In this document: in pieces, positions 26,784 to 37,759 of the stretch
Layout: the number at the start of each line of letters is the position of its first letter
Numbering within the stretch: the first letter of the stretch is position 1
Source: [Pseudomonas] carboxydohydrogena
GTDB lineage: Bacteria > Pseudomonadota > Alphaproteobacteria > Rhizobiales > Xanthobacteraceae
Length of the DNA stretch: 64,000 nt
Assembly: GCF_029030725.1 (NCBI RefSeq)
Contig: NZ_CP113162.1
Coordinates: 1,920,501 to 1,984,500 of the forward strand
Reading direction: 5' to 3'
Translations under genes and position numbers: made by a program
The notes under the pieces: generated by a model
Told to the model about the DNA's origin: nothing
The model's database searches: none
The model's input: only the letters and a program-made list of their open reading frames with translations

Positions 26784-28556
26784 TCAGTTTTGTGGCAGGT
26801 TGAGCCTGATGTGCAGTTCGCGCAACTGCTTGGTCGATACCTCCGACGGCGCGCCCATCAACAGATCCTCGGCGCGCTGGTTCATCGGGAACAGCGAGAT
26901 TTCGCGCAGGTTGTTGGTACCGCAAAGCAGCATGACGATGCGATCGACGCCCGCCGCCATGCCGCCATGGGGCGGCGCGCCGTACTGGAAGGCGCGATAC
27001 ATGCCGCCGAAACGCTCGACCACGGTCTCCTCGCCGTAACCGGCGATCTCGAACGCCTTTACCATCGCGGCCGGCTTGTGGTTGCGGATACCACCCGAGG
27101 CGATCTCGTAGCCGTTGCAGGCGATGTCGTACTGGAACGCCTTGATGGTGAGCGGGTCCTGCGTCTCCAATGCTTCGAGGCCGCCCTGCGGCATCGAGAA
27201 CGGATTGTGGGAGAAATCGACCTTCTTTTCTTCCTCGTTGTATTCGTACATCGGGAAATCGACGATCCAGGCGAGCTCGAACCGGTCCTTGTCGATCAGG
27301 TTCAGTTCCTCGCCGAGTTTCGTGCGCGCCGCACCGGCGAACTTCCAGAACTTCTGCGGATCCCCCGCGACGAAGAACGCGGCGTCGCCGTCCTTGAGGC
27401 CGAGTTGCGCGCGGATCGCGGCGGTGCGCTCCGGTCCGATGTTGTTGGCGAGCGGGCCTGCGCCTTCTCCGCCTTCGCGCCACATGATGTAGCCGAGCCC
27501 CGGCTGGCCCTCGCCCTGCGCCCACGAGTTCATGCGATCGCAGAACGCGCGCGAACCACCTGCGGGACCCGGAATCGCCCAGACCTCGTTGCCGGACTGT
27601 TCAAGCATCCGCGCGAACACCTTGAAGCCCGAGCCTCGGAAATGCTCGGAGACGTCCTGCATCACCAGCGGATTGCGCAGGTCCGGCTTGTCGGTGCCGT
27701 ATTTGCGCAAGCTCTCGGCGAACGGAATGCGCGGCCAGTTCTTCGTCACCGGCTTGCCGTTCGCGAAATCCTCGAACACCCCGGTGATGACCGGCTCCAT
27801 CGCAGCAAAAACATCGTCTTGCGTCACGAAGCTCATCTCGAGGTCGAGCTGATAGAATTCGCCCGGCAACCGGTCGGCGCGCGGGTCCTCGTCGCGGAAG
27901 CACGGCGCTATCTGGAAGTAGCGGTCGAAGCCCGACATCATCAGAAGCTGCTTGTATTGCTGCGGCGCCTGCGGCAGCGCGTAGAACTTGCCGGCATGGA
28001 TGCGGCTCGGCACCAGGAAGTCGCGCGCGCCTTCCGGCGAGGACGCCGTGAGGATCGGGGTCTGGAATTCGAAGAAGCCCTCCTTCTTCATCCGTGCCCG
28101 CATGGAATCAATGATTTGTCCGCGAGTCATGATGTTCTGGTGCAGCTTCTCGCGGCGCAGGTCGAGGAAGCGGTACTTCAGCCGGACCTCTTCCGGGTAT
28201 TCCAGATCGCCGAACACCGGCAGCGGCAGTTCGGCCGCCTCGCCCAGCACCTCGATGTCGGCGATGAACACCTCGACCGCGCCGGTCGGCAGGTCGGGAT
28301 TGTCGGTACCGTCAGGGCGGCGGCGAACCTTGCCGTCGATCTTCACCACCCACTCCGAGCGCAGCTTTTCCGCGAGCTTGAACGCCTTGGAATCCGGATC
28401 GATGACGCATTGCGTCATGCCGTAATGGTCGCGCAGGTCGATAAACAGGAGACCGCCATGGTCGCGGATGCGGTGGCACCAGCCGGAGAGGCGAACGTTG
28501 GAGTCGATGTCGCTCTCGCGGAGCGCGCCGCAGGTATGGGACCGGTAGCGATGCAT
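26784..28556 (-). CDS. aspS: Aspartyl-tRNA synthetase
   Basis: A 590-residue class II synthetase of bacterial type. It has the N-terminal anticodon-binding OB fold ([20 protein letters not shown]), class II motif 2 in [10 protein letters not shown] and motif 3 in [15 protein letters not shown], and the bacterial GAD insertion between. AGGA lies four bases before the start. Alphaproteobacterial enzymes of this kind are often non-discriminating and also make Asp-tRNA(Asn) for GatCAB; that is inference here. It is divergent from rnd. Confidence 0.97.
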   Translation of the reverse strand: MHRYRSHTCGALRESDIDSNVRLSGWCHRIRDHGGLLFIDLRDHYGMTQCVIDPDSKAFKLAEKLRSEWVVKIDGKVRRRPDGTDNPDLPTGAVEVFIADIEVLGEAAELPLPVFGDLEYPEEVRLKYRFLDLRREKLHQNIMTRGQIIDSMRARMKKEGFFEFQTPILTASSPEGARDFLVPSRIHAGKFYALPQAPQQYKQLLMMSGFDRYFQIAPCFRDEDPRADRLPGEFYQLDLEMSFVTQDDVFAAMEPVITGVFEDFANGKPVTKNWPRIPFAESLRKYGTDKPDLRNPLVMQDVSEHFRGSGFKVFARMLEQSGNEVWAIPGPAGGSRAFCDRMNSWAQGEGQPGLGYIMWREGGEGAGPLANNIGPERTAAIRAQLGLKDGDAAFFVAGDPQKFWKFAGAARTKLGEELNLIDKDRFELAWIVDFPMYEYNEEEKKVDFSHNPFSMPQGGLEALETQDPLTIKAFQYDIACNGYEIASGGIRNHKPAAMVKAFEIAGYGEETVVERFGGMYRAFQYGAPPHGGMAAGVDRIVMLLCGTNNLREISLFPMNQRAEDLLMGAPSEVSTKQLRELHIRLNLPQN

Positions 28557-28946
28557 GGGAATCCTGAAAAAGGCGTCGAATGAAGAATCGGAAAATGCGC
28601 GGACGGCGCGCGTGGCAGGGGTTTACCCGAGCCGGGTTCACCGGGCAACCGACCGATCGCCAAAAGCGGGATCAAATCGGCCTAAAAGGCCAATAAAAAC
28701 AACACAAAATATCACCACCTGAAAGGCTGATATGCTCCGGCCCCAACTTCCTTCCGGCCTGATCGCCGGGCTTCGGGCGGGGAGCCACGCCAGATACCGA
28801 AAACAGGAAACCGCACCGCCAAACCCGCCATGTGAAGTATGGCGGTTGACGTTACCCCTTCAGATTGCTTGAAAAAGCAGATCAAAAAAACGGCCGGCCG
28901 CCCAAACGGACGCGACATCCGGCCGAGGAACGTTTATGCAGCATCC
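28557..28946. other. Divergent intergenic region aspS/rnd
   Basis: A 390-bp gap with no supportable gene. It should hold promoters for aspS and rnd. I see a GGCC-TAAAA-GGCC mini-hairpin around 28678-28690 in an A-rich stretch, and GAGGA followed by a 6-codon ATG frame (28936-28956) overlapping the rnd start. Confidence 0.5.
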
Positions 28947-30095
28947 ATGGAATTGATTACCACCACCGAGCAACTGGCCGCCGTCTGCGCGCGGCTCGCC
29001 CGGCACCCGTTCGTCACCGTCGATACCGAATTCCTTCGCGAGACGACCTACTACCCCCTGCTCTGCGTGGTGCAGCTCGCCAGCGCCGAGGAAGCGGTGG
29101 TGGTGGACTCCCTGGCCGAGGGCATCGACCTCAAGCCGTTCTTCGACCTGATGGCCGACGAGAAGGTGCTGAAGGTGTTCCATGCCGCGCGGCAGGACAT
29201 CGAGATCGTCTGGCATCTGGCGGGGATCGTGCCGCATCCGGTGTTCGACACACAGGTCGCCGCCATGGTGCTCGGCTATGGCGATTCCATCGCCTACGAC
29301 CAACTCGTCGCCCGCATCACCGGCCACAAGCTCGACAAGACCCATCGCTTCACCGACTGGTCGCGCCGCCCGCTGACGCAGGAGCAGAGCGCCTACGCGC
29401 TCGCCGACGTCACCCATCTGCGCGACGTGTTCACGGCGCTCGACGCCGATCTCCAGAAACGCAAGCGCGCCGACTGGGTCAGCGAGGAAATGGAAATCCT
29501 CACCTCGCCCTCCACCTACAACGCCCCGCCCGAGCGCGCATGGGAGCGGCTCAAGACCCGCGTGCGCAAGCCGCGCGAACTGGCCGTTCTGATGGAAGTC
29601 GCGGCATGGCGCGAACGCGAGGCGCAGACCCGCGACGTGCCGCGTTCGCGCGTGCTGAAGGACGACGCCATCGGCGACATCGCCACCCATGCGCCGACCA
29701 CGCTGGAGAAACTCGCGCATCTGCGCTCATTGCCCAAGGGTTTCGACCGCTCGCGCTGGGGCCAGGACATCGTCGAGGCCGTCAAGCGTGGCGTCGATCG
29801 CGATCCCGCGACGCTGCCCAAGCTCGACAAGCCGCGCGGCAACAACAACGGCGCGGCCACCGTCGAACTTTTGAAGGTGCTGCTGCGGATGACCTCCGAG
29901 AAGCATGCGGTCGCGAGCAAGGTGATCGCCACGGTGGACGATCTCGAGCAGATCGCGGCCGACGACGCCGCCGATGTCGCGGCGATGCACGGCTGGCGGC
30001 GCGAATTGTTCGGCGAATCCGCGCTGGCGCTCAAACATGGCAAGCTCGCGCTCGCGATCGAAAAGGGCCGCGTGATCGGCACCGAGCGGAAATAG
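28947..30095 (+). CDS. rnd: Ribonuclease D
   Basis: A 382-residue 3'-5' exoribonuclease acting on tRNA and other structured RNA ends. The DEDDy catalytic set is visible: VDTEFLRE (motif I), HAARQDIEI (II) and YALADVTHL (III). One HRDC domain follows (about 210-290), then a less conserved C-terminal part. The start at 28947 is the only good in-frame ATG at the homology boundary; its GAGGA is 17 bases away, closer to an out-of-frame ATG at 28936. It converges with the hypothetical protein gene downstream. Confidence 0.92.
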   Translation: MELITTTEQLAAVCARLARHPFVTVDTEFLRETTYYPLLCVVQLASAEEAVVVDSLAEGIDLKPFFDLMADEKVLKVFHAARQDIEIVWHLAGIVPHPVFDTQVAAMVLGYGDSIAYDQLVARITGHKLDKTHRFTDWSRRPLTQEQSAYALADVTHLRDVFTALDADLQKRKRADWVSEEMEILTSPSTYNAPPERAWERLKTRVRKPRELAVLMEVAAWREREAQTRDVPRSRVLKDDAIGDIATHAPTTLEKLAHLRSLPKGFDRSRWGQDIVEAVKRGVDRDPATLPKLDKPRGNNNGAATVELLKVLLRMTSEKHAVASKVIATVDDLEQIAADDAADVAAMHGWRRELFGESALALKHGKLALAIEKGRVIGTERK

Positions 30096-30102
30096 CTTCG
30101 CG

Positions 30103-31221
30103 TTACAGATACGACGCCAGCGTGTTCTGCACCGACTGCTGGGTCTTGTAGCTCGCCAGCACGCGGTTGGTGGTGGCGTCCGTGACGCCCAGCACGGATT
30201 TTTCCTCCGCGCTCATGCCATTGTAGGTCTGCATCAGGCCGAGCGCGCCGGTCTGGCTTGAATCGCTCTTGCCGTTGCTGGCGGGAAACAGCGCGTTGTA
30301 CATCGACATGCGCGTGCGCTGATTGAGTTCCTGCTTCGCCGCGTAGATCTCGTCATTCGAGAATGTCGAGTCCGGGTTGAGCACGATCGTCGCGAGGGAG
30401 CGATTGTCGAAATTGGTGAAATCGACCTTCTGGCCGCTTTGCAGCGAATTGAACACCAGCGCGCTGCCTTTGTCCCTGGCCTTGCCGATCTGATCGTCGA
30501 GCATCGCGCGGGCATTGGACGCGACCTGCGACGTGGTTGCGTCCGAGCCGAGCTTGGTGATCCCGCTGCCCTGGGTATTGAGCAACGCGGCCACCGGATC
30601 GTTGGCGTCGCCCGTGTCGGGCGCCTTGCCGAAGCCGGCCTTTGCTGCGGACAGTCCGGTCGCCACCGCGAGACTTTGCGCCTTCCATGTCGCCGTCGCC
30701 TTCTCGCCGTCGCTCGCCTGATTGAGATAGTCGGATGCCGCCTGATAGAGGCTCGCATAGTCCCCCGTATGGCGGGCGATGACGACATGGGACGCCATCG
30801 CGTTGTTGAAGCGCGCCTGCATCTCGCTGGCCGCAGCCTTGCTCTCGTCCGAGGAGAAAAGTCCGCTCGCATTGGAGGCCACCGCCGACAATGTCGCGCG
30901 GCTCTGCGAACTGAAATCGACCGCCACCTGCCCGTCGAGCATCGCCGAGGAGATGCCGAGCGATTTGTACTGCGCGTCGAACCATTTGCGCGCGTTTGCC
31001 GCCAAAGTGGCGGGCGTGGTGTCCGTGGTTGCCGCCGTATCCTGCATGCTCGCGAGATAGTTCTTCGCGGCGTCCGACAGCGTCACGTTGGTCGAGGAAA
31101 ACGGCGTCGAACCGGTTTCCTGTTCGTTGAGCGTCTGCGCGAGGCTCGGCTGCGCTGTCGCCGCATAACCCTGCGAGGCCGAATTGAGCAGCGAGGGCGA
31201 ATAGGCTCCGATGGTCGTCAT
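30103..31221 (-). CDS. Orphan protein with flagellin-like composition, unknown function
   Basis: A 372-residue protein with no signal peptide, no membrane segment and no Cys. It is rich in Ser, Ala, Asn, Thr and Gln, with Trp only twice, and is predicted mostly helical. Its N terminus (MTTIGAYSPSLLNSASQGYA) and a VTLSDAAKNYLA segment recall proteins exported through flagellar-type systems, but I cannot assign it to a family. GGAG precedes the start at 31221. It lies downstream of ppk1-ppx on the same strand, 146 bp beyond the ppx stop. Confidence 0.7.
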   Translation of the reverse strand: MTTIGAYSPSLLNSASQGYAATAQPSLAQTLNEQETGSTPFSSTNVTLSDAAKNYLASMQDTAATTDTTPATLAANARKWFDAQYKSLGISSAMLDGQVAVDFSSQSRATLSAVASNASGLFSSDESKAAASEMQARFNNAMASHVVIARHTGDYASLYQAASDYLNQASDGEKATATWKAQSLAVATGLSAAKAGFGKAPDTGDANDPVAALLNTQGSGITKLGSDATTSQVASNARAMLDDQIGKARDKGSALVFNSLQSGQKVDFTNFDNRSLATIVLNPDSTFSNDEIYAAKQELNQRTRMSMYNALFPASNGKSDSSQTGALGLMQTYNGMSAEEKSVLGVTDATTNRVLASYKTQQSVQNTLASYL

Positions 31222-31367
31222 GGCTGGCTCCGCGAGACCATTGCGGCCTCGCCGGATGCATTGCAGGAGTCGTGCCACGCCGATGCGCAAGATTCACGGG
31301 GCTTTGGGAGAATTTCCACCGCCGCCGGTGCAGAAACAGCCGCGTCCGGGCAAAATCTGCCGGGCTT

Positions 31368-32984
31368 TCAGCGCACCTCGACCGCGCCGCTGCGCGCCAC
31401 CAGCCGCGCAAGCTGCTTGAAGCGGTTGGCGATGCGTTCGCCGACGAGGTTGCCGATTCGCGCATCGAACGTCAGGATGAGCTTGCGTTTCTGATTGCGG
31501 AAATGCGTCGCGGGCAGCACGCCCGGATGCGCCGCCGAGATGAGATGGCCGACGCGCAGCATCTGTCCGACCAGTCGCGCGCGCTCCACCATCGGCGGCG
31601 TCAGCAGCACCCGCAGCCCGGTTCGCGGCTGGTTCTTCTCCCCGATCCCGGCGTAGCGGAAATAAACCGCCAGCGCGAGAAACACCCGCGCCTCGTGGGT
31701 GGTCGCGCCGAAATTGCCGTTGGCGATCACATGCAACGTCTCGTCGCCGCGATAGTCGGGATGCGCGCGCCAGCCGATATCTGAGAGCAGGCACGCGGCA
31801 TGGCGCAAACGGCGGTCCTCGTCGGTCTCGGCAAGTTTCACGGCCTTGACGAAGCGGTCGGTCCAGTCGATCAGGTCGTCGGCATGGCGCGGCGCGCGCG
31901 CGCGCAACGCGTTCATCTTCCGCGCCGTCGAGATCAGGCCGTCCTCCTGCCTGACGCGCTCGGGCAGCATCTCGAACAGCAGGCCCTCGCGCACGCCGAA
32001 CGTCGAGAACACGATCCGGTCCGGCTTCGCGGTGAGGATGATGTATTCGAGCACGAGAGCTGCATAGGCCAGCAACGGGCGGCGGGCTTCCGTCACCGTT
32101 TCGATATCCGCGAGCGCGCCTGCTTCCACCAGCCGGCGCAGACGCCGCACGAAGGCCAGCGCATCGGCCGCGGGCAGCGTATAGCCGTGCATCACCCGCA
32201 ACGGATAACCGCTCTGGATGATGTGGATGCGCGCCAGCGCGCGCCATGTGCCGCCGACGGCGTAGAAGGTGCGTCCTTCCCCGCCCTGTAGTTGAGCGAC
32301 TTCGGCAATCTTCGTCTTGACGATGCGCTCGGCCTTCTTCAGGGACTTTTGCGCGCTGTCCTGCAAGGCAAGGCCACCCAGCGGAAGCGTCACCCCGGAG
32401 CGGACCCGGTGGCCGCGCACATCGATCAATTCGAGCGACCCGCCGCCGAGGTCGCCGACGATGCCGTCGGGCTTATGGACGCCGGACACCACGCCGAGCG
32501 CGGAGAGATACGCCTCGCGCGCGCCGGACAGGATTTCGATCTTCACGCCGCAGATGCGTTCGGCCTTTGCGATGAAGGCAGGACCGTTGGAAGCATCGCG
32601 GCAGGCCGCCGTCGCGATCGCATAAACGCGACCGACCTTCATGACCTTGCACAGCATGCGGAAGCGCCGCAGCGCCACCAGCGCCGTCTCGACCTCGCTT
32701 TCGCCAAGGAGGCCCGTGGTCTGGACGGCGCGGCCGAGGCCACACAACACCTTCTCGTTGAAGATCGGCGCGAGGCTGCGCGTCAGCCCCTCATACACCA
32801 CCAGACGAACGGAGTTGGAGCCGATGTCGATGACGCCGACCGTCTTCGCCGCAGGCTTATATCGCTTGACCGAACGAAGAACGCGCCGCTCGTCCGGCGA
32901 CGCGGCAGTCTCAATCTCGTTCGCGCTGACGCTGCGAACGGCGCGTAAGACGACGCGGCGAAGATTCTTTAAGCGATTTTCCAC
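31368..32984 (-). CDS. ppx: Exopolyphosphatase / Ppx-GppA family
   Basis: A 538-residue actin-like-fold phosphatase that removes terminal phosphate from polyphosphate and possibly pppGpp. The N-terminal [16 protein letters not shown] and the later [10 protein letters not shown] are the two phosphate-binding motifs of the family. A C-terminal HD-like helical domain makes up the rest. The only plausible start is GTG at 32984, which lies inside the ppk1 3' end and gives a 74-bp overlap; no Shine-Dalgarno is visible. The first 45 residues are basic and unlike the rest. It is co-transcribed with ppk1. Confidence 0.88.
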   Translation of the reverse strand: MENRLKNLRRVVLRAVRSVSANEIETAASPDERRVLRSVKRYKPAAKTVGVIDIGSNSVRLVVYEGLTRSLAPIFNEKVLCGLGRAVQTTGLLGESEVETALVALRRFRMLCKVMKVGRVYAIATAACRDASNGPAFIAKAERICGVKIEILSGAREAYLSALGVVSGVHKPDGIVGDLGGGSLELIDVRGHRVRSGVTLPLGGLALQDSAQKSLKKAERIVKTKIAEVAQLQGGEGRTFYAVGGTWRALARIHIIQSGYPLRVMHGYTLPAADALAFVRRLRRLVEAGALADIETVTEARRPLLAYAALVLEYIILTAKPDRIVFSTFGVREGLLFEMLPERVRQEDGLISTARKMNALRARAPRHADDLIDWTDRFVKAVKLAETDEDRRLRHAACLLSDIGWRAHPDYRGDETLHVIANGNFGATTHEARVFLALAVYFRYAGIGEKNQPRTGLRVLLTPPMVERARLVGQMLRVGHLISAAHPGVLPATHFRNQKRKLILTFDARIGNLVGERIANRFKQLARLVARSGAVEVR

Positions 32985-35112
32985 GGCCGGACAGACTCGG
33001 GTTCGTCATGAAGTATTTGTGCACGTTGAAGGGCTCCTCACCCTTCCCGGCTTTCATACGCGTTGACGATCCATCCGGCAATAACTGCCAGCTCTGCTCG
33101 TTGTCTTCCAGGTTCGCCACCATGATCTGATCGAGAACCTGCGAATGCACCGTCGGATTCTGCAACGGACACAATACCTCGACGCGGCGGTCGAGATTGC
33201 GCGGCATCATGTCGGCGGAGGAAATATACACAGCCGCCTTCACGCTCGGCAGGCCATGCCCCATGCCGAAACAATAGATGCGGCCATGTTCCAGGAATCG
33301 GCCGATGATCGACTTGACGCGGATGTTCTCAGACAATCCGGGCACGCCCGGCCGCAAACAGCAAATACCTCGCACCACGAGATCGATCGATACGCCCGCC
33401 TGCGAGGCGGCATAAAGCGCGTCGATGATGTCGGGATCGACCAGCGAGTTCATCTTCATCCAGATTACGGCGGGCTTGCCGTGGCGCGCGAAGTTCGCCT
33501 CCGCCTCGATATGTTCGAGAATGCGCTTGCGCAGCGTTAGCGGCGACACAGCCATCTTCTCGATATCGACAGGCTCGGCATAGCCGGTGATGAAATTGAA
33601 CACCCGCGCGGCGTCGCGTGCGATCACCGGATCGGAGGTGAAATACGACAGATCGGTGTAAATGCGCGCCGTGACCGGATGATAGTTGCCGGTTCCGGTA
33701 TGAACATAGGTGGTCAACCCGCCGCCCTCGCGGCGCACCACGAACGACAGTTTCGCGTGAGTCTTGAGTTCGAGGAAGCCGTAGACGACCTGCACGCCCG
33801 CGCGTTCGAGATTGCGCGCCCAGCGGATATTGGCCTCCTCGTCGAAGCGCGCCTTCAGTTCCACGAGCGCGGTGACGGACTTGCCCGCCTCCGCCGCTTC
33901 CGCCAGCGCGCGCACGATCGGCGAATCGCGCGAGGTACGATAAAGTGTCTGTTTGATCGCCACGACATCGGGATCGCGCGCCGCCTGTTGCAGGAACTGC
34001 ACGACGATATCGAACGACTCGTAGGGGTGATGGACGATCAAATCCTTCTGCCGGATCGCCGCGAAGATATCGCCGCCATGGTCGCGGACGCGCTCGGGAT
34101 GGCGCGGCACGTAAGGCGTGAATTCGAGGTCGGGCCGGTCCACGCGGGTGAGCTGCGACAGTTCGTTCATCGCCAGCACGCCGTCCACCAGCAGCACATC
34201 GTCGTCGGGCGTGGAGAGCGCGCGCTGCACGAAGGCGCGCAGGTCTTCCGGCATTGCCGCTTCCATCTCAAGGCGGATCACCGAACCCCGGCGGCGGCGT
34301 TTCAGCGCCGTCTCGAACAGGCGCACAAGATCCTCGGCCTCTTCCTCGATTTCCAGTTCGCTGTCGCGGATGATGCGGAACGCGCCGCGGCCGCTGACGG
34401 TGTAACCGGGGAACAACCGGCCGATGAACAGGCTCGTCGCCTGCTCGACCGTGATCATCCGCACCACGCCCTCTTCGTTCGACGGCAGGCGGATGAAACG
34501 ATCGATCTTGATCGGCATGCGGATCAGCGCATTCATCGCCTTGCCGTCCGACTTGCGGACCAGATGCAGCGCGATGGTGAAGCCGAGGCTCGGAATGAAC
34601 GGAAACGGATGCGCGGGGTCGATCGCGAGCGGCGTCAGCAGCGGGAAGATGTGATGGAGGAAATGCTCCTCAATCCATTTCAGTTCGGTCTTGGTGACGT
34701 CGCGCCCTTCCACCAGCACGATCCCGGCATCCGCCAGCACCTTGTGCAGGTCGCGCCAGATCGCCTGCTGGTCGATAGCCAGCGTGGAGACGGCCTTGTT
34801 GATGACCTGTAGCTGCTCGGCGGGGGTCAGGCCGTCCGGGCTGCGCTCGGCGACGCCTTCCCGTATCTGCGCCTTCAGGCCGGCGACGCGGACCATGAAG
34901 AACTCGTCCAGATTGTTGGCCGAAATCGACAGGAACCGGACCCGCTCCAACACGGGATGATCGGTATTGACCGCTTCCTCCAGCACCCGGCGATTGAAAT
35001 GAAGCCAGGACAATTCGCGGTTGATGAAGCGTTCGGGACTCTCGGCGATATCCGGCAGCGCGACCTCTGTAGCAGTTTCATTTTTATTTACAGATACTTG
35101 CACTGCGTCCAT
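32911..35112 (-). CDS. ppk1: Polyphosphate kinase 1
   Basis: A 733-residue enzyme that makes polyphosphate from ATP and also works in reverse. Domain order is N, H, C1 and C2. The N-terminal [19 protein letters not shown], the catalytic-His region [19 protein letters not shown] and the second His in [14 protein letters not shown] are all intact. The last 30 residues are basic and encoded in the overlap with ppx. A candidate Pho box lies 52 bp upstream of the start, consistent with induction under low phosphate. Confidence 0.96.
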   Translation of the reverse strand: MDAVQVSVNKNETATEVALPDIAESPERFINRELSWLHFNRRVLEEAVNTDHPVLERVRFLSISANNLDEFFMVRVAGLKAQIREGVAERSPDGLTPAEQLQVINKAVSTLAIDQQAIWRDLHKVLADAGIVLVEGRDVTKTELKWIEEHFLHHIFPLLTPLAIDPAHPFPFIPSLGFTIALHLVRKSDGKAMNALIRMPIKIDRFIRLPSNEEGVVRMITVEQATSLFIGRLFPGYTVSGRGAFRIIRDSELEIEEEAEDLVRLFETALKRRRRGSVIRLEMEAAMPEDLRAFVQRALSTPDDDVLLVDGVLAMNELSQLTRVDRPDLEFTPYVPRHPERVRDHGGDIFAAIRQKDLIVHHPYESFDIVVQFLQQAARDPDVVAIKQTLYRTSRDSPIVRALAEAAEAGKSVTALVELKARFDEEANIRWARNLERAGVQVVYGFLELKTHAKLSFVVRREGGGLTTYVHTGTGNYHPVTARIYTDLSYFTSDPVIARDAARVFNFITGYAEPVDIEKMAVSPLTLRKRILEHIEAEANFARHGKPAVIWMKMNSLVDPDIIDALYAASQAGVSIDLVVRGICCLRPGVPGLSENIRVKSIIGRFLEHGRIYCFGMGHGLPSVKAAVYISSADMMPRNLDRRVEVLCPLQNPTVHSQVLDQIMVANLEDNEQSWQLLPDGSSTRMKAGKGEEPFNVHKYFMTNPSLSGRGKSLKESSPRRLTRRSQRQRERD

Positions 35113-35163
35113 GATGTAACCTGTTAAGATTAAAGCGATTCCCGGCCATCATCGGCAAAGCAC

Positions 35164-35181
35164 ATGACCATTCAATGACAG
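35164..35181 (-). promoter_or_regulatory. Candidate Pho box upstream of ppk1
   Basis: The minus strand reads CTGTCAT-TGAA-TGGTCAT. The first half-site is an exact PhoB half-site (CTGTCAT) and the second matches 5 of 7, with the standard 4-bp spacer. It lies 52 bp before the ppk1 start. A GATGAT hexamer, 10 bp further on, could be the -10. PhoB binding is inferred. Confidence 0.6.
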
Positions 35182-35284
35182 GATCGTTCCGTCCGTCAAT
35201 TAGACGCGGGCAGCCGGTGTACTTGATTAAGGTCAGGATATCCGGGGAGTGGTCAGCGGAGCCTTAAGGCCCAGCGGGCATGCT

Positions 35285-35974
35285 TTAGAGCGGCAGCGTC
35301 CCCTGACTGCGAAACAGCGTCGCCGCCAGGGCGCGGGTGACGGGTCGACCCTGCCTCAGGGCCTCCGCATCGAGCAGTTCCACCGCCTGACGGGCGGACG
35401 CGAACGAGCGCTCGATATGGGTCGCGAGATAGCCCACCACGCCCTCGTCCACCGCCATCTGCCGGTCGGCGCAGAATTTCACCAGGAGCGCACGCAGCAA
35501 CTGATCGTCCGGCGGCTCGACGCTCACCACCGGAATGGCGCGCAGGCGCGAACCGGCGTCGCGCAGTTCGATCTCGAACGATGCCGGAGCCGTCCGCGCC
35601 GTCATCAGCACGAACGCGTTGGTTTCCCGCGCGAGGTTGAGCAGGTGAAAGATCGCGCGCTCGTCGAAGTGACCCGGCTCCAGATGCTCGACCACCAGCG
35701 CGCCGGTCGCGAGCGAGGCCGGGACATCGGCCGCCGTCAGCGCATGCGCCCCCACGATGCGCGCGCCGGAAATCGCCGCCCAGATCGCCGCGAGATGGCT
35801 CTTGCCGCACCCTTCCGGCCCAACCAGCATCATCACGCGGTTCGACCAGTCAGGCCAGCGCTCCACCAGCGCAAGCGCCTGCGCGTTGCTCGGCCCTTCC
35901 AGATAATCGTCGCGCGACAGGCTTTCGGCATGCGGCAATTCGAGCGCAAGCTGGCGGGGCGGCGTACGGGACAT
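35285..35974 (-). CDS. hdaA: HdaA, DnaA-related replication regulator
   Basis: A 229-residue protein of the DnaA/Hda type that, with the beta clamp, stimulates ATP hydrolysis by DnaA and so limits re-initiation. It has an AAA+ core with the P-loop GPEGCGKSH and a sensor-like region, but lacks the DnaA C-terminal DNA-binding domain. The N terminus QLALELPH resembles the clamp-binding segment of Hda proteins. The start at 35974 is set by this segment. It is 8 bp downstream of the PgsA-like gene. Confidence 0.9.
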   Translation of the reverse strand: MSRTPPRQLALELPHAESLSRDDYLEGPSNAQALALVERWPDWSNRVMMLVGPEGCGKSHLAAIWAAISGARIVGAHALTAADVPASLATGALVVEHLEPGHFDERAIFHLLNLARETNAFVLMTARTAPASFEIELRDAGSRLRAIPVVSVEPPDDQLLRALLVKFCADRQMAVDEGVVGYLATHIERSFASARQAVELLDAEALRQGRPVTRALAATLFRSQGTLPL

Positions 35975-35982
35975 CGGCGCGC

Positions 35983-36525
35983 TCACATCGCCTCCGTGGT
36001 GCCGATATGCCGGACCCAGGCGATGAAATAGAGGACAACCGACCACAGCGTCAGAATGGTCACCGCCGCCATGAGGATCACATCATAGGGCGAGGCGTTG
36101 AACTTGAACCCAAGCGCGGCCAGCACCAGTCCCGCGAAGCTGACCTGCGCCACGGTGTTCAGCTTCGAGGCCATCAGAGGTTTCACCGGCATCGGATTGT
36201 CCAGTATCCACGAAACGATCATCGCACCCACGATCATGAAATCGCGCGACACCACCAGAATGACGAGCCAGCGCGGGACCGCTCCTGTAATCCCCAGCGC
36301 AACATAAATCGAGACCAGAAGCGCCTTGTCGGCGATCGGGTCGAGCAGCGCGCCGAGTTCGGTGGTCATGTTGAAGCGCTTGGCCAGGAACCCGTCCACG
36401 GCATCGCTAAGACCCGCCGCCGCGAACAGGAAGAAGGCAACCGTCATTTGCGAGGCCGCGATGGCCCACACCACCAGCGGGACGAGGACGATGCGGCCGA
36501 GGGTAATGAAATTGGGGATATTCAA
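35983..36525 (-). CDS. CDP-alcohol phosphatidyltransferase, PgsA-like
   Basis: A 180-residue integral membrane enzyme of phospholipid synthesis, most like phosphatidylglycerophosphate synthase. The CDP-alcohol motif is DAVDGFLAKR followed by LGALLDPIADK: all four metal-binding Asp are present, while the usual AR is AK. Four or five further helices follow. It is transcribed with hdaA and divergent from purM. Because alphaproteobacteria carry several paralogues, the exact substrate is not certain. Confidence 0.85.
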   Translation of the reverse strand: MNIPNFITLGRIVLVPLVVWAIAASQMTVAFFLFAAAGLSDAVDGFLAKRFNMTTELGALLDPIADKALLVSIYVALGITGAVPRWLVILVVSRDFMIVGAMIVSWILDNPMPVKPLMASKLNTVAQVSFAGLVLAALGFKFNASPYDVILMAAVTILTLWSVVLYFIAWVRHIGTTEAM

Positions 36526-36685
36526 CAGGTAAAATCCCGTTTGGCGGCTTCATTTGCGCAGGCCCGGGGCAGCGGTGATGCGCTCCGGCTCCGTTCCTTC
36601 TAATAATCTACCCTTGCTGCGGAGGCGAGCCATTGCACGGCTTGGGAATTCAACGTAACCACCGCCCAGGTTTCGGGAAAATGGT

Positions 36686-37759
36686 ATGAGCGACAAACAA
36701 TCCGGCCTCACTTATTCGTCTTCCGGCGTCGATATCGATGCCGGTAACCGGCTGGTCGATCTCATCAAGCCGATGGTGCGCGCGACCGCCCGCTCCGGCG
36801 CGGATGCCGAGATCGGCGGCTTCGGCGGCCTGTTCGACCTCAAGGGGGCCGGTTTTCGCGATCCGGTGCTGGTCGCGGCCACCGACGGCGTCGGAACCAA
36901 GCTGAAGATCGCCATCGAAACCGGCATCCATGACGGGATCGGCATCGATCTCGTCGCCATGTCGGTCAACGATCTCGTCGTTCAGGGCGCCGAGCCCTTG
37001 TTCTTTCTGGATTATTTTGCCTGCGGCAAGCTCGATCCGAACGCCGCCGCGACCATCGTGGCCGGAATCGCGGAAGGCTGCCGGGAATCCGGTTGCGCGC
37101 TGATCGGCGGCGAAACCGCCGAAATGCCCGGCCTCTACCAGAAGGACGATTACGACCTCGCGGGCTTCGCGGTCGGCGCGGCCGAGCGCGGCACGCTGCT
37201 TCCCCGCAGGGACATCGGGCCGGGCGACGCCGTAATCGGTCTGGCCTCCTCAGGCGTGCACTCCAACGGCTTCTCGCTGGTGCGCAAGGTGGTCGAGCGC
37301 AGCGGGCTTGCCTTCGACGCCCCCGCCCCGTTCGCGCCGGTGATGAAGCTCGGCGGCGCGTTGCTCACGCCGACGAAACTTTATGTAAAATCCTGCCTGA
37401 AGGCGATCCGCGAGACCGGCGGCATCAAGGCGCTGGCCCATATCACCGGCGGCGGTTTCACCGACAACATTCCGCGCGTGCTGCCGAAGAACCTCGGCGT
37501 CCGCATCGACCTCGCCGCTGTACCGGTGCTGCCGGTGTTCAAATGGCTCGCCGCCGAAGGCAACATCGCCGAACTGGAGATGCTGCGGACCTTCAACTGC
37601 GGCATCGGCATGATCGCAGTGGTCGAACGCGACAAGGCCGTCGATATCATGAAGGTGCTCTCGGATAATGGCGAGCGCGCCGTGATGCTCGGCGAGGTGA
37701 CGGACGCCACCGGCTCCGAGCGCGTCGTCTATGACGGCCATCTCGATCTCGCACCATGA
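36686..37759 (+). CDS. purM: Phosphoribosylformylglycinamidine cyclo-ligase
   Basis: A 357-residue AIR synthetase, the fifth step of purine synthesis, converting FGAM and ATP to AIR. Family landmarks include the N-terminal [34 protein letters not shown] and [13 protein letters not shown]. It overlaps purN by 4 bp (ATGA), so the two form a translationally coupled operon. The 160-bp divergent gap upstream holds the promoter; no clear operator is seen. Confidence 0.97.
   Translation: MSDKQSGLTYSSSGVDIDAGNRLVDLIKPMVRATARSGADAEIGGFGGLFDLKGAGFRDPVLVAATDGVGTKLKIAIETGIHDGIGIDLVAMSVNDLVVQGAEPLFFLDYFACGKLDPNAAATIVAGIAEGCRESGCALIGGETAEMPGLYQKDDYDLAGFAVGAAERGTLLPRRDIGPGDAVIGLASSGVHSNGFSLVRKVVERSGLAFDAPAPFAPVMKLGGALLTPTKLYVKSCLKAIRETGGIKALAHITGGGFTDNIPRVLPKNLGVRIDLAAVPVLPVFKWLAAEGNIAELEMLRTFNCGIGMIAVVERDKAVDIMKVLSDNGERAVMLGEVTDATGSERVVYDGHLDLAP

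Noticed and set aside
24673-28583. Two long plus-strand frames opposite maeB and aspS
   Set aside because: Both mirror conserved enzymes in another frame, show Arg/His-rich low-complexity translation and no ribosome site.
28557-28838. tRNA gene in the aspS/rnd gap
   Set aside because: No cloverleaf with an acceptor stem and T-loop could be built.
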